Source of the DNA: Drouetiella sp036703255 | GTDB lineage: Bacteria > Cyanobacteriota > Cyanobacteriia > Elainellales > Elainellaceae | Length of the DNA: 64,000 nucleotides | Direction of reading: 5' to 3' | Assembly: GCA_036703255.1 (NCBI GenBank) | Contig: DATNPL010000071.1 | Location: forward strand, 1 to 64,000 | Shown here: one piece after another, positions 42,479 to 52,353 of the stretch | Position numbering within the stretch: position 1 is the first letter of the stretch | How the letters are laid out: the number at the start of each line of letters is the position of its first letter | The notes under the pieces: generated by a model | Databases searched by the model: none | What the model saw: the letters and a program-made list of their open reading frames with translations, nothing else | What the model was told of the DNA's origin: nothing | Made by a program: the position numbers and the translations under genes

Positions 42479-45400
42479 TTAGGTCTTCTGTCCAAATCCT
42501 CCGCCTCCAGGCGTTTTAATCACAAACACATCGCCAGACTGCATCTGAACTTCGGCCTTGCTGCCAAGAGGCTCGATCGCTCCATTCTTTCTTTCCACAA
42601 AGTTTTGCCCCACGGCTCCTGGTTCGCCGCCTTGCAGCCCAAAAGGGGGAATGACGCGATGCCCCGACAAGATTGTGGCGGTCATGGGTTCTCGGAAGCG
42701 AATTCGCCGGATGACGCCATTGCCGCCGCAATGCTGCCCCTGGCCACCGCTGTGAGCACGAATGCCAAAGCTTTCTAGTAAGACCGGAAAGCGCCATTCC
42801 AGCACTTCTGGGTCGGTAAGCCGGGAGTTGGTCATATGGGTTTGCACGGCATCTGTGCCGTCAAATGTTGCCCCTGCTCCCGAACCGCCGCAGATAGTTT
42901 CGTAATATTGATACTGGGCATTGCCAAAGGTGAAATTGTTCATGGTGCCCTGACCCGCCGCCAGTACCCCTAAAGCGCCGTAGAAAGCATTGGCGATCGC
43001 CTGGGATGTTTCCACATTTCCAGCCACCACTGCTGCCGGATAATGCGGATTTAGCAGACAGCCCTCTGGCACAATGATCTTTAGCGGCTTCAGGCATCCG
43101 GCATTCAAAGGAATATCGTCTTCTACTAACGTGCGAAACACGTACAGCACAACGGCCTTGCAGATGGCGAGGGGCGCATTGAAGTTATTGGGCTGCTGGG
43201 GTGAGGTGCCCGTAAAGTCGATGCGGGCGCTGCGATCGGGCGCATTAATGGCGATCGCCACCTGAATCTGGCTGCCGTCATCCATCTCATAGGTAAAGCT
43301 GCCGTCTTGCAAGACGCTGATCACCCGCCGTACCGACTCTTCGGCATTGTCTTGCACATGCTGCATGTAGGCTTGCACAATCGGCAGGCCATAGTGGGTC
43401 GCCATTCGCTGTAGCTCTTGCGCGCCGCGCTCGTTGGCGGCAATTTGGGCTTGCAGGTCGGCCAGGTTTTGCCCCAGATTGCGGACGGGGTAATCGCTGG
43501 AGGTGAGCAACTCCACCAGCGCCGCTTCACAGAAATGTCCGCGATCGACCAGCTGAAAGTGATCGATCAAGATGCCTTCTTGGGCGATCGTCGTGCTGTA
43601 GGGCGGCATTGAGCCAGGGGTGATGCCGCCAATATCGGCATGGTGTCCGCGTGAAGCCACATAAAACTCGGGAACATCCGCTGTTAGAAACACCGGAGTG
43701 ATGACTGTGATATCAGGCAGGTGCGTGCCGCCGCTGTAGGGATTATTCAACATATAGACATCGCCCGGTTTCAGCCCGTGACCTTTGGCCGCAATCAGGC
43801 TGGCGACGCTTTCGCTCATTGAGCCAAGGTGAACCGGAATATGGGGCGCGTTGGCGATTAGGTCGCCTTGCTGGTTGAACAACGCGCAAGAGAAATCTAG
43901 ACGCTCTTTGATATTGACGGAAGTGCTGGTGTTTTGCAGGGTCACGCCCATTTCTTCTGCGATCGCCCGAAACAGATTGTTGAAAATCTCCAACCGCACC
44001 GGATCAGGCTTGGCGGCATCCCAGGCTTCTCGCCTGACTTCTAACGCCTGACTTTGCCGCAAGACCAGATGATTTTGTGCCGTCAATTCGGCTTGCCAGC
44101 CCGGTTCGATTACGTTCGTACCCGTCGGCTCAATGATCAGGGCAGGGCTGGAAATGCGATCGCCCCCTTGCAAATCAGCTCTTAGAAAAACGGCGGTTTC
44201 ATGCCATTGGCCTTTGCTGTACATCGGCACCGTGGCGATCGGGGAAAGGGGCTGCGATCGCGCCACAGAAATTTCAGGTTCGGCAGGAGCCGCCGTTTTG
44301 CCGATGACCTCGACGGAAACCGCTTCAACGATTAGGGCTTTGTTTTCAACGGCAAAGCCATAGCGCTGACGATAGAGTTGCTCAAACTGCGCCTGCATCT
44401 CGGCAACGCTGCCAAAGTCCACCATTAAAGCCGAGTCGGTGCCGATGTAGCGTAGATGGGCTTTGGGCAATGTCTCGATCGGGGCGTCGCTCTGCTGCCG
44501 AATATCCGCCACCCCCGCTGCCGTCAGGTCTGCTAAAACCTGCTGTATCTGCGGCAGCAAAGCCTCGGTCAACTGCGACTCAAGCGCCCGTTCTCGAATA
44601 GTGCTGAGATCGGCCAAACCCATGCCGTAGGCCGACAGCACGCCTGCATAGGGGTGCAAAAAGATTTGCTTCATGCCCAATGCCTCAGCAATCAGGCAAG
44701 CATGCTGACCGCCCGCACCGCCAAAACAGCAGAGCGTGTAGGCCGTTACATCGTAGCCGCGCTGCACCGAGATTTTTTTGATGGCGTTTGCCATTTTGTC
44801 GATGGCGATCGCCAAAAAACCCTCGGCTACCTGTTCGGGAGTGGGATGCTCCCCCGTTTTCTGGGAGATGGCGATCGCTAGTTCAGCAAATTTCTGGCGC
44901 ACGATCGCGGCATCCAGCGGCAGGTTGCCCGCTCGCCCAAACACCTGCGGGAAAAACTCAGGCTGCAATTTGCCTACCATGACGTTGCAATCTGTGACTG
45001 CCAGTGGCCCCCCTTGGCGATAGCAGGCTGGCCCCGGATTTGCCCCGGCAGACTCTGGCCCAACTCGGTAGCGAGCGCCATCAAAACTCAGCAGAGAGCC
45101 ACCTCCTGCCGCCACGGTATGAATCGCCATCATGGGGGCACGCAGCCGCACTCCGGCTACCTCAGTTTCAAAGGTGCGTTCATAGGCTCCGTTGAAATGC
45201 GACACATCCGTTGAGGTGCCCCCCATATCAAAGCCAATGATGCTATCAAATCCGGCTCTCAGGCTGGTCTGAACCGCGCCAACAATGCCTCCGGCTGGCC
45301 CTGACAAAATACTGTCTTTGCCCTGAAATAGCTGAGCATCGGTGAGTCCACCGTTGGACTGCATGAACATGAGTTTGGGGAGGCGATCGTCCTGCAAGTC

Positions 45401-46162
45401 ACCTTGCAGCTCAGCCGCAATCCGATCGACGTAGCGGCGCAAAATCGGGGATAGGTAAGCATCCACGACGGTTGTATCGCCGCGACCAATCAGCTTCATT
45501 AAAGGACTGACGCGATGGGAAACCGAGATCTGGGTAAAGCCAATTTCCTTGGCGATCGCTGCCGCCTGTTGCTCATGATCCGAGTAGCGGTAACCATGCA
45601 AAAAGGCGATCGCACAGCTGCGGATGCCGTTAGCATAGGCTGCTGCGAGGGCAGTCGTTAGCGAGGCAACGACCAAAGGCTGCAACTCCTTACCCTGAGC
45701 GCTATAGCGTTCTTCAGCCTCAATCACGGCCTCGTAGAGCATTTCCGGCAGGATAATCTGTCGCGCAAAGATATCGGGACGGTTTTGGTAGCCAATCCGC
45801 AGCGCATCGCGGAAGCCTTGGGTAATCACCAGCACGGTGCGATCGCCCTTACGCTCTAGTAGGGCATTGGTCGCAACGGTTGTCCCCATTTTGACCACGG
45901 CAATCTGCTCAGCCGGAATCGGCGTACCTGCCGCCACACCCAACAGATCGCGGATGCCTTGCAGCGGCGCATCGCTATAGCGATCGGGATTTTCGGACAA
46001 GAGCTTGTGAATCACCAGCTTGCCATCCGGGCGCTGTGCCACGATGTCGGTAAAGGTGCCGCCGCGATCGATCCAGAACTGCCAGCGGCGGGTGCCGGAA
46101 GCAGTACCATGAATCTCAGCGGCAGCATTACACAAATCTTCAGGATGGGAGGCGGAATTCAT
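42479..46162 (-). CDS. oplaH: 5-oxoprolinase (ATP-hydrolysing), HyuA-HyuB fusion
   Basis: A 1227-residue enzyme from the ATG at 46162, which has GGAG 8 nt upstream; a TTG at 46177 would add five residues. The N-terminal hydantoinase-A half (about 30-690) has the phosphate-binding start FWIDRGGTFTDIVA, then DSIIGFDMGGTSTDVSHFNG and AGGGSLLSFDG. The C-terminal HyuB half (about 720-1225) has VHLGSMSESVASLI, NNPYSGGTHLPDITVITPVF, RGHHADIGGITPGSMPPYS and GTPGGGGFGQ near the end. It converts 5-oxo-L-proline to glutamate with ATP hydrolysis, recycling the glutathione breakdown product. Length fits the fused form. No gamma-glutamyl cycle partner is adjacent. Confidence 0.93.
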   Translation of the reverse strand: MNSASHPEDLCNAAAEIHGTASGTRRWQFWIDRGGTFTDIVAQRPDGKLVIHKLLSENPDRYSDAPLQGIRDLLGVAAGTPIPAEQIAVVKMGTTVATNALLERKGDRTVLVITQGFRDALRIGYQNRPDIFARQIILPEMLYEAVIEAEERYSAQGKELQPLVVASLTTALAAAYANGIRSCAIAFLHGYRYSDHEQQAAAIAKEIGFTQISVSHRVSPLMKLIGRGDTTVVDAYLSPILRRYVDRIAAELQGDLQDDRLPKLMFMQSNGGLTDAQLFQGKDSILSGPAGGIVGAVQTSLRAGFDSIIGFDMGGTSTDVSHFNGAYERTFETEVAGVRLRAPMMAIHTVAAGGGSLLSFDGARYRVGPESAGANPGPACYRQGGPLAVTDCNVMVGKLQPEFFPQVFGRAGNLPLDAAIVRQKFAELAIAISQKTGEHPTPEQVAEGFLAIAIDKMANAIKKISVQRGYDVTAYTLCCFGGAGGQHACLIAEALGMKQIFLHPYAGVLSAYGMGLADLSTIRERALESQLTEALLPQIQQVLADLTAAGVADIRQQSDAPIETLPKAHLRYIGTDSALMVDFGSVAEMQAQFEQLYRQRYGFAVENKALIVEAVSVEVIGKTAAPAEPEISVARSQPLSPIATVPMYSKGQWHETAVFLRADLQGGDRISSPALIIEPTGTNVIEPGWQAELTAQNHLVLRQSQALEVRREAWDAAKPDPVRLEIFNNLFRAIAEEMGVTLQNTSTSVNIKERLDFSCALFNQQGDLIANAPHIPVHLGSMSESVASLIAAKGHGLKPGDVYMLNNPYSGGTHLPDITVITPVFLTADVPEFYVASRGHHADIGGITPGSMPPYSTTIAQEGILIDHFQLVDRGHFCEAALVELLTSSDYPVRNLGQNLADLQAQIAANERGAQELQRMATHYGLPIVQAYMQHVQDNAEESVRRVISVLQDGSFTYEMDDGSQIQVAIAINAPDRSARIDFTGTSPQQPNNFNAPLAICKAVVLYVFRTLVEDDIPLNAGCLKPLKIIVPEGCLLNPHYPAAVVAGNVETSQAIANAFYGALGVLAAGQGTMNNFTFGNAQYQYYETICGGSGAGATFDGTDAVQTHMTNSRLTDPEVLEWRFPVLLESFGIRAHSGGQGQHCGGNGVIRRIRFREPMTATILSGHRVIPPFGLQGGEPGAVGQNFVERKNGAIEPLGSKAEVQMQSGDVFVIKTPGGGGFGQKT

Positions 46163-46164
46163 CA

Positions 46165-46827
46165 GTGTCTTCTCCAAGAAAATTTGGGGTTAGCCCTAGC
46201 TTAAAAATTTCTGGCTTAACACGGGGGGTGGCGATCGCCTCTCTTCTCTTATTTTTAGTAACGGCATTCTGGGTGACAGCATTCGGAATAACAGCCCCGC
46301 CCGCCACTGCCAGCCTGCTGCGAACCGCCGACGCTGGAGCGATCGTCGTGCAGTCGCGGCGCACCTTACGCGACCAAAATCGGCAAAGTTGGCAGGCGAT
46401 CGCCTTCAAGCGCGTGCAGCCCGACCTATCCGATCAGCCTCTCTACCTACGTCTGGTGGCTTTCCCCGACAGTGTTGCCATCGATCATCCTCAGCCGATT
46501 CTCTTGAGCAATATTCAGGGTCAGGTGTGGACGGCAGCCGATCGCTCTGATCAGATTGCAGCCTCTCCTCAGCCTAGCGTAGGACAGTATGAGCTTCAGG
46601 CCATTTTGCCCAACCTATCCGATCAACCCCTGCGGTTAGAGGTGCCTACGGTAAATGGAGAGGCGATCGTTCTGCGGATTCCGATCGCCCTGATTCAGGA
46701 ATGGCGAATCGTCGCCCAGTCTCAAGTGAGCCAGCTAACGCAAGATTGCGGCCAGTTTCCCTTAGAAGCCCGACAAAACCCAGATTTTCCAGAATGGACA
46801 GGATGCAGAGGTCAGTCAGGCGCGTAA
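46165..46827 (+). CDS. DUF3122-family exported protein
   Basis: A protein of 220 residues with a GTG start, 2 bp from the divergent 5-oxoprolinase start. A later GTG at 46228 would give a shorter protein starting at the hydrophobic segment (VAIASLLLFLVTAFWVTAFGI). After the signal region come LLRTADAGAIVVQSRRTLRDQNRQSWQ-type text and YLRLVAFPDSVAIDHPQPILL, which I recognise as the cyanobacterial DUF3122 family, of unknown function. An ending CGQFPLE...TGC pair of cysteines may form a disulfide. It is 218 nt upstream of valS on the same strand. Confidence 0.75.
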   Translation: MSSPRKFGVSPSLKISGLTRGVAIASLLLFLVTAFWVTAFGITAPPATASLLRTADAGAIVVQSRRTLRDQNRQSWQAIAFKRVQPDLSDQPLYLRLVAFPDSVAIDHPQPILLSNIQGQVWTAADRSDQIAASPQPSVGQYELQAILPNLSDQPLRLEVPTVNGEAIVLRIPIALIQEWRIVAQSQVSQLTQDCGQFPLEARQNPDFPEWTGCRGQSGA

Positions 46828-47045
46828 AGCCACTAATTTTCTGTCCGCAATTTTCCGGTCGTGAAGGACTCAGCCTGTAGATGAATGTTCTACCCAGTCT
46901 GATATTGTCTCAATCTCCTCACCTTCTTGCCTCCTGGCCTCCTCAACGGCCAAAAATCAGCCCCTTACCCCTGGCAGTTCCCTGCCTCGGCGTGCCAGAA
47001 TTTACGTAGATCCTAGACCTATCCTCTGTTTCTCCCGTTCTCACC

Positions 47046-50000
47046 ATGACTGCAACGATCCCCGCTCTCGCCAGCCAATATGACCCGGCCACCGCTGAAG
47101 CCAAGTGGCAGAAAGCCTGGGAAGAGAACCAGGTCTTTAAGGCAAACCCTGAGCAAGGCGGTGAACCTTACTGTGTCGTCATTCCGCCTCCCAATGTCAC
47201 AGGTAGTTTGCATATGGGGCATGCCTTCGAGAATGCCCTGATTGACACCTTGGTGCGCTACCACCGCATGTTGGGCAAAAACACCCTGTGGCTTCCCGGC
47301 ACCGATCACGCCAGTATTGCAGTACAGACGATTTTAGAAAAGCAGCTCAAGGCCGAAGGGCAGACGCGAGACAGCGTTGGCCGAGAGGCTTTTCTAGAAA
47401 AAGCATGGCAGTGGAAAGAAGAATCGGGCGGCACGATCGTCGGTCAGTTGCGGCGATTAGGCGTTTCGGTAGACTGGACGCGTGAGCGCTTCACGATGGA
47501 TGCAGGGCTGTCGGAAGCCGTGCTGTCGGCCTTTACCCAGCTCTATGCTGAAGGCTTGATCTATCGCGGTAAGTATCTGGTCAACTGGTGCCCCGCTAGC
47601 CAGTCGGCGGTGTCTGATCTAGAAGTGGAAAACAAAGAGGTGAACGGCAACCTCTGGCACTTCCGCTATCCCCTAACGGATGGTTCCGGCTTCTTGGAAG
47701 TGGCCACCACCCGACCCGAAACAATGCTGGGCGACACGGCCGTAGCGGTTAATCCTGAGGACGATCGCTACACCCATCTCGTTGGCAAAACCCTAAGACT
47801 GCCGCTGATGGATCGCGAAATTCCGATCATTGCCGATGCCTATGTCGATGCCAGCTTTGGTACAGGCTGCGTTAAGGTGACTCCAGCCCATGATCCCAAC
47901 GATTTTGAGATGGGCAAACGCCACAACCTGCCCATGATCTCAATTATGAACAAAGACGGCACGCTCAACGAGAATGCCGGAGAGTTTCAGGGGCAAGATC
48001 GATTTGTCGCCCGCAAAAACGTGGTGAAGCGCCTCGAAGAAGAGGGCTTCCTGGTCAAAATTGAAGACTACAAGCACACCGTTCCCTATAGCGATCGCGG
48101 CAAGGTTCCGGTCGAGCCGCTGCTCTCGACCCAGTGGTTTGTCAAAATTCGCCCCCTGGCCGATCGCGCCTTGGAATATCTCGATCAGCAAAATGATCCT
48201 ATTTTTGTGCCCGATCGCTGGACGAAGGTCTATCGTGACTGGTTGGTGAACCTTAAGGACTGGTGCATCTCGCGGCAGCTCTGGTGGGGGCACCAAATTC
48301 CGGCCTGGTACAACGTGGCGCATACCGGAGGCGAAATTACCGACAATACTCCGTTTGTCGTAGCGCAGAGCGAGGCGGAGGCATGGGAAAAGGCGCGATC
48401 GCAGTGGGGCGACCTGATCCATCTTGTTCAAGATCCCGATGTGCTAGATACCTGGTTCTCCTCAGGGCTATGGCCTTTCTCGACGATGGGCTGGCCGCAG
48501 CAGACGGCTGATTTAGCTACCTACTATCCCACCACAACGCTGGTGACAGGCTTCGACATCATCTTTTTCTGGGTGGCGCGCATGACGCTTATGGCGGGGT
48601 ACTTCACCGGAAAGATGCCCTTCAAAACCGTCTACATTCACGGGCTAGTGCGGGACGAAAACAACAAGAAAATGTCCAAATCGGCCAACAATGGCATCGA
48701 TCCGCTGCTGCTGATCGATCGCTATGGCACCGATGCCCTACGCTACACGCTGATTCGAGAAGTTGCCGGAGCCGGACAAGATATTCGCCTGGAATACAAC
48801 CGCAAAACGGATGAATCTCCCTCTGTAGAAGCCTCCCGCAACTTCACCAACAAGCTGTGGAACGCCTCCCGCTTTGTCATGATGAATCTGGATGGCAAAA
48901 CGCCCGCTCAGCTAGGCCAGCCTCAAGTCGAGACGTTGGAGCTGAGCGATCGCTGGATTCTCTCGCGCTATAACCGCATCGTTCAACAAACCCGCAAAGA
49001 CATCGACAGTTACGGGCTGGGCGAGGCCGCCAAAGGACTGTATGAGTTTATTTGGGGCGATTTTTGCGACTGGTACATCGAATTAGCCAAATCGCGTCTC
49101 CAGCCAGACGCCCCGGCACGTCAGGTGGCTCAACAGGTGCTAGGTCATGTGCTCGAAGGAACATTGCGCTTGCTGCATCCCTTTATGCCTCACATTACCG
49201 AAGAAATTTGGCACACCCTGACCCAGACAGAAGACAGCCAGTATCTAGCGCTGCAAGCTTATCCAGCAGCAGACACACAGCTGATAGATGTTGATCTAGA
49301 GCAGCGGTTTGATTTGCTGATTGACACGATCCGCACCATCCGCAACCTCAGAGCCGAGGCAGACATTAAACCGGGTGTCAAAGTCAAAGCCTTCCTCGAA
49401 TCTGAGAGCGATCGCGAACGCCAGATTTTGACTTCCGGCCAGTCTTATATTCAAGACTTAGCCAAGGTTGAGCATCTGGCGATCGCTGCCCCCACCGCTC
49501 CTCAGCCTGAGCAGGAGAAAATCACCTCCGCATTAGATAGCTGGCGCGATCGCCCTCAGATCGTCATGCTGGTGCTGCTGACGATGGGCTACTTTTTCCT
49601 AGATTCATTGGTTTACGTCAGCGTCATGCTCAAGGTGCTGTGGGATGTCTTAGTCGATAAAAAACCAGTCCCCACCGTTCCGGCACGCCACTTGTCTCAG
49701 AAGCAGCCTAAGGCTCAGGCGATCGTCCCTCAAGCCGTTCCCCAAATGATCGCAGGCGTAGTCGGCACGATTCAAGTGCTGATTCCGCTCGCGGGCGTAG
49801 TGGACATGGATGCGCTCAAATCAAAGCTGCAAAAAGACTTGGGCAAAGTAGACGCTGAAGTGCAGTCTTTGACGCAGCGCCTCAGCAGCCCCAACTTTGT
49901 CGATAAGGCTCCTGCTGCCGTGGTGCAAGCGGCGCGAGAGGCGCTGGCAGAAGCGCAAAAGCAAGCTGAAATCTTACGCGATCGCTTGGCGTCTCTGTAA
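47046..50000 (+). CDS. valS: Valine--tRNA ligase with hydrophobic C-terminal insertion
   Basis: A 984-residue class I synthetase that charges tRNA-Val. HIGH-type motif PPPNVTGSLHMGHAF is near residue 45, the CP1 editing domain shows EVATTRPETMLGDTAV, and NKKMSKSANNG near 538 is the KMSKS loop. The anticodon domain follows, and the final coiled-coil arm (about 920-984, MDALKSKLQKDL to ILRDRLASL) is normal. Between them residues about 824-903 are an insertion containing a strongly hydrophobic helix pair or single helix (838-870, LVLLTMGYFFLDSLVYVSV). Cyanobacterial synthetases can carry a membrane-anchoring CAAD domain at such sites; this insert is shorter and does not clearly show the CAAD pattern. 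A hairpin follows the stop. Confidence 0.96.
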   Translation: MTATIPALASQYDPATAEAKWQKAWEENQVFKANPEQGGEPYCVVIPPPNVTGSLHMGHAFENALIDTLVRYHRMLGKNTLWLPGTDHASIAVQTILEKQLKAEGQTRDSVGREAFLEKAWQWKEESGGTIVGQLRRLGVSVDWTRERFTMDAGLSEAVLSAFTQLYAEGLIYRGKYLVNWCPASQSAVSDLEVENKEVNGNLWHFRYPLTDGSGFLEVATTRPETMLGDTAVAVNPEDDRYTHLVGKTLRLPLMDREIPIIADAYVDASFGTGCVKVTPAHDPNDFEMGKRHNLPMISIMNKDGTLNENAGEFQGQDRFVARKNVVKRLEEEGFLVKIEDYKHTVPYSDRGKVPVEPLLSTQWFVKIRPLADRALEYLDQQNDPIFVPDRWTKVYRDWLVNLKDWCISRQLWWGHQIPAWYNVAHTGGEITDNTPFVVAQSEAEAWEKARSQWGDLIHLVQDPDVLDTWFSSGLWPFSTMGWPQQTADLATYYPTTTLVTGFDIIFFWVARMTLMAGYFTGKMPFKTVYIHGLVRDENNKKMSKSANNGIDPLLLIDRYGTDALRYTLIREVAGAGQDIRLEYNRKTDESPSVEASRNFTNKLWNASRFVMMNLDGKTPAQLGQPQVETLELSDRWILSRYNRIVQQTRKDIDSYGLGEAAKGLYEFIWGDFCDWYIELAKSRLQPDAPARQVAQQVLGHVLEGTLRLLHPFMPHITEEIWHTLTQTEDSQYLALQAYPAADTQLIDVDLEQRFDLLIDTIRTIRNLRAEADIKPGVKVKAFLESESDRERQILTSGQSYIQDLAKVEHLAIAAPTAPQPEQEKITSALDSWRDRPQIVMLVLLTMGYFFLDSLVYVSVMLKVLWDVLVDKKPVPTVPARHLSQKQPKAQAIVPQAVPQMIAGVVGTIQVLIPLAGVVDMDALKSKLQKDLGKVDAEVQSLTQRLSSPNFVDKAPAAVVQAAREALAEAQKQAEILRDRLASL

Positions 50001-50022
50001 AGTTGGCGATAGGGATAACTTA

Positions 50023-50070
50023 GTCAGGATTTTGTTGCATCCACTTTGCCCATGCAACAAAAATCCTGAC
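50023..50070. repeat. Hairpin downstream of valS
   Basis: GTCAGGATTTTGTTGCAT (50023-50040) pairs with 50052-50070, with one bulged A, around an 11-nt loop. It lies 23 nt after the valS stop and may terminate transcription. The stem core GTTGCAT...ATGCAAC recalls the element at 36777. A CTCTAATTTGGCATCTGAT tail follows at 50078-50096. The spacer to 50340 holds no gene. Confidence 0.7.
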
Positions 50071-50340
50071 CCAGGACTCTCTAATTTGGCATCTGATTAA
50101 GCCCCAGGCAGGTTACGCTTGAGAGAGCCAACTTCTTAGGGTTTTGCGGCCTGCCCAGCCTTCACAAAATCCTAATTTGTCAGCTAATCCGTTCACTTGA
50201 GTGAAGATTTTTTGTCCTAGAGCTATCTTCTTTTAAAAAGACAACCTCTCAGAGGTAAATCTTGTTAGCTTAGAAGAATAGGGCGCTCGGACAAGATTAA
50301 AAGATATACTTTCTCTCAAGATTTGTTACCTTTCTGCGGC

Positions 50341-50817
50341 ATGTTGCATCTGGCTCAGGTGAAGAAGAAAGACCTTGAGGGCAAGGTGATGTTACAGTTG
50401 CTTGCTCAGCAAAAAGCTGAGTACGCATGGCTCATGATGACAGAAGAAAACTGCGCTATATGGGTAGATGCAGAGGATTGCCATGAAGGAGCGCTGGTAC
50501 TCGTAGAGATTTCTCCGACTCAGGAAGTTCAGAAAATTCAAGATGCAACCCATTGGGTTTTAGATATCGTCAAGCAATATCTCAGTACGGGCATTACGCC
50601 CGATTTTCTGCAAGACGAAGTGCAGCGTGCCGAACAGTGGAGACAGTCTCTGACGCTGCAAAGCCAGGAACTAGGCAGGCGGGCGCTCGAAATGGAGGCT
50701 CGTCGGGATCAAATCCAAGAGCTTGAAGAAAACTTGAAGCAAGAAAAGAAAAAGCTTGAGCTAATGGAAATTCAGCTTAAGGCAAGTGTTGATGAGACAC
50801 AGCCCGATTCAGAATGA
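50341..50817 (+). CDS. Cyanobacterial coiled-coil hypothetical protein
   Basis: A 158-residue soluble protein starting at the ATG 50341 (MLHLAQVKKK); an upstream frame would add six residues without family-like sequence. The first 95 residues form an alpha/beta domain (LQLLAQQKAEYAWLMMTEEN, ALVLVEISPTQEVQKIQDA, THWVLDIVKQYLSTGITPDFL). The last 60 residues are a highly charged coiled coil (EMEARRDQIQELEENLKQEK). I recall similar proteins starting MLHLAQVKK in many cyanobacteria but no assigned function. The metallo-hydrolase start lies 19 nt beyond its stop, so the two are probably one operon. Confidence 0.8.
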   Translation: MLHLAQVKKKDLEGKVMLQLLAQQKAEYAWLMMTEENCAIWVDAEDCHEGALVLVEISPTQEVQKIQDATHWVLDIVKQYLSTGITPDFLQDEVQRAEQWRQSLTLQSQELGRRALEMEARRDQIQELEENLKQEKKKLELMEIQLKASVDETQPDSE

Positions 50818-50836
50818 TATGTTGCAGAGGTGCCCG

Positions 50837-51823
50837 ATGACTTTAATCGATTCCGGCCAAAAGCCTCAAGCCACCCATTTTGCGCTTGACCATGCCGCTC
50901 CAGGCAATTTGGCGGTGGAATGGATTCACGGGTCGATCTCTGCAAAGCACAATCAAGATCCAGATATTCAGGTGCATGCCTACAACGAGCATACCTATAT
51001 CCTACGCCAAAACATGGCGGTACATGCTGAAGCCCCGTTTATGTATCTCTTGTTTGGCAACGATCGCGCCATGCTGCTAGACACAGGAGCGACAGAGTTT
51101 GCAGAATTTTTTCCCTTACGCAAAACAGTCGATCAGCTCATCGATCGGTGGCTAACGCAATATCCTCGTCCGGTCTATTCTCTGGTTGTTGCCCATACCC
51201 ATTTGCATCTGGATCACATTGAAGCGGACTCCCAGTTTTTCGATCGCCCAGACACCGAAATTGTTGGCTTAAGCCTGTCAGAAACACAGGAATTCTATGG
51301 GTTTACCCATTGGCCTGAGGAAAGGGTTGAGTTTGACTTGGGAGGGCGCGTCCTTCAGGTGATCGCTACGCCAGGGCATGAAGAAGCAGAAGTTTCGATC
51401 TATGATCCCTACACGCAAATCCTGGTGACGGGAGATATTTTTTATCCTGGACGACTTTACGTTCGAGATTGGCCAGCCTTTACAGAGAGTATCGATCGCC
51501 TGATTCATTTTGCCGAAACTTACCCAATTACGCACATCATGGGTTGCCATATCGAGATGACTCGCACCCCTGGCAGAGATTATAAAATTCGCACCACATA
51601 CCAACCCGATGAACCCCCGCTGCAAATGACGGTGGCACAACTCAAGGCTGTGCGTGATGCGATCGAGACCATTAACGCCCGTTCTGGTGTTCATGTCTTT
51701 AACGACTTTATTATCTATAACGGGATTCCAGAAGGATACTTTGGAGATGACTCAGATGGCGCTCTCGTTGCCTATCTGGCTCGAAACCAAGAGGGATACC
51801 GCCGCCACAAAAAACAGCGCTAA
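50837..51823 (+). CDS. Metallo-beta-lactamase-fold hydrolase
   Basis: A 328-residue MBL-fold enzyme. The ATG at 50837 is chosen because AGAGG lies 6 nt upstream; earlier in-frame codons overlap the previous gene. The metal-binding motif AHTHLHLDHIEAD is intact, followed by ATPGHEEAEVSIYDP (His ligand), VTGDIFYPG (bridging Asp) and HIMGCHIEM (last His). The set supports a dinuclear metal site and hydrolase activity of the glyoxalase II or related type. The substrate is not evident from sequence. A long N-terminal extension (about 70 residues) precedes the core strand MYLLFGNDRAMLLDTGA. Confidence 0.85.
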   Translation: MTLIDSGQKPQATHFALDHAAPGNLAVEWIHGSISAKHNQDPDIQVHAYNEHTYILRQNMAVHAEAPFMYLLFGNDRAMLLDTGATEFAEFFPLRKTVDQLIDRWLTQYPRPVYSLVVAHTHLHLDHIEADSQFFDRPDTEIVGLSLSETQEFYGFTHWPEERVEFDLGGRVLQVIATPGHEEAEVSIYDPYTQILVTGDIFYPGRLYVRDWPAFTESIDRLIHFAETYPITHIMGCHIEMTRTPGRDYKIRTTYQPDEPPLQMTVAQLKAVRDAIETINARSGVHVFNDFIIYNGIPEGYFGDDSDGALVAYLARNQEGYRRHKKQR

Positions 51824-51897
51824 ATATAGCGATTTTCAGATGAGTGGGTGATGCAAAGGAGTATTGATAGAAGTGCGCGTAGCGCCGTACCTCAATC

Positions 51898-52275
51898 TCA
51901 AGAAACCCAGTTGAGAATAGTCTGGATTTGAGCGACTAGATGACGTGCCCGAAAGGGTTTTGTAATCACGCCCATAACGCCGCGCTGAATAAATTGCTGA
52001 TGTTCATGTTGACTCGTTTTTGCGGTCAGTAAAATCATGGGCGTATGCTGAGTTGTTTCATTGGCTTTCAACTGCTCAAACGTGGCTAACCCATCTAGCT
52101 CAGGCATCATGACATCCAATAAGATCGCGTCAAACGTTTCTTGTTGAGCCTTGAGCAATCCTTCTGCACCCGAAGCCGCTGTGACAACCTCCCATCCTGC
52201 CGCAGCTTCTAAACTAATTTGAATCACCTTGCGGACACCACCCTCATCATCAATCACTAAGATTCGCTTGCTCAT
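51898..52275 (-). CDS. Single-domain response regulator
   Basis: A 125-residue receiver: RILVIDDEGGVRKVIQ, phospho-acceptor in AILLDVMMPELDGLATFE, the conserved Thr in ILLTAKTS and Lys in VITKPFRARHL. No output domain. It is the third gene of a minus-strand group, 78 nt after the five-PAS kinase. It probably receives phosphate from that kinase, or serves as an intermediate with the HPt of the upstream regulator. This is inferred from order. Confidence 0.93.
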   Translation of the reverse strand: MSKRILVIDDEGGVRKVIQISLEAAAGWEVVTAASGAEGLLKAQQETFDAILLDVMMPELDGLATFEQLKANETTQHTPMILLTAKTSQHEHQQFIQRGVMGVITKPFRARHLVAQIQTILNWVS

Positions 52276-52353
52276 GGATTAATGGCTCACCAACGAGTTC
52301 GTTTTGGATTTTTTAGTCGCGTGATAGAACAAGACAGCCGTTCAGAGAAGCCG

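Noticed and set aside
49512..49755. Calling the ValRS insert a CAAD domain outright
   Set aside because: Position and hydrophobicity fit, but the usual second helix and WFVYRYL-like signature of CAAD are not visible; left as a hydrophobic insertion.
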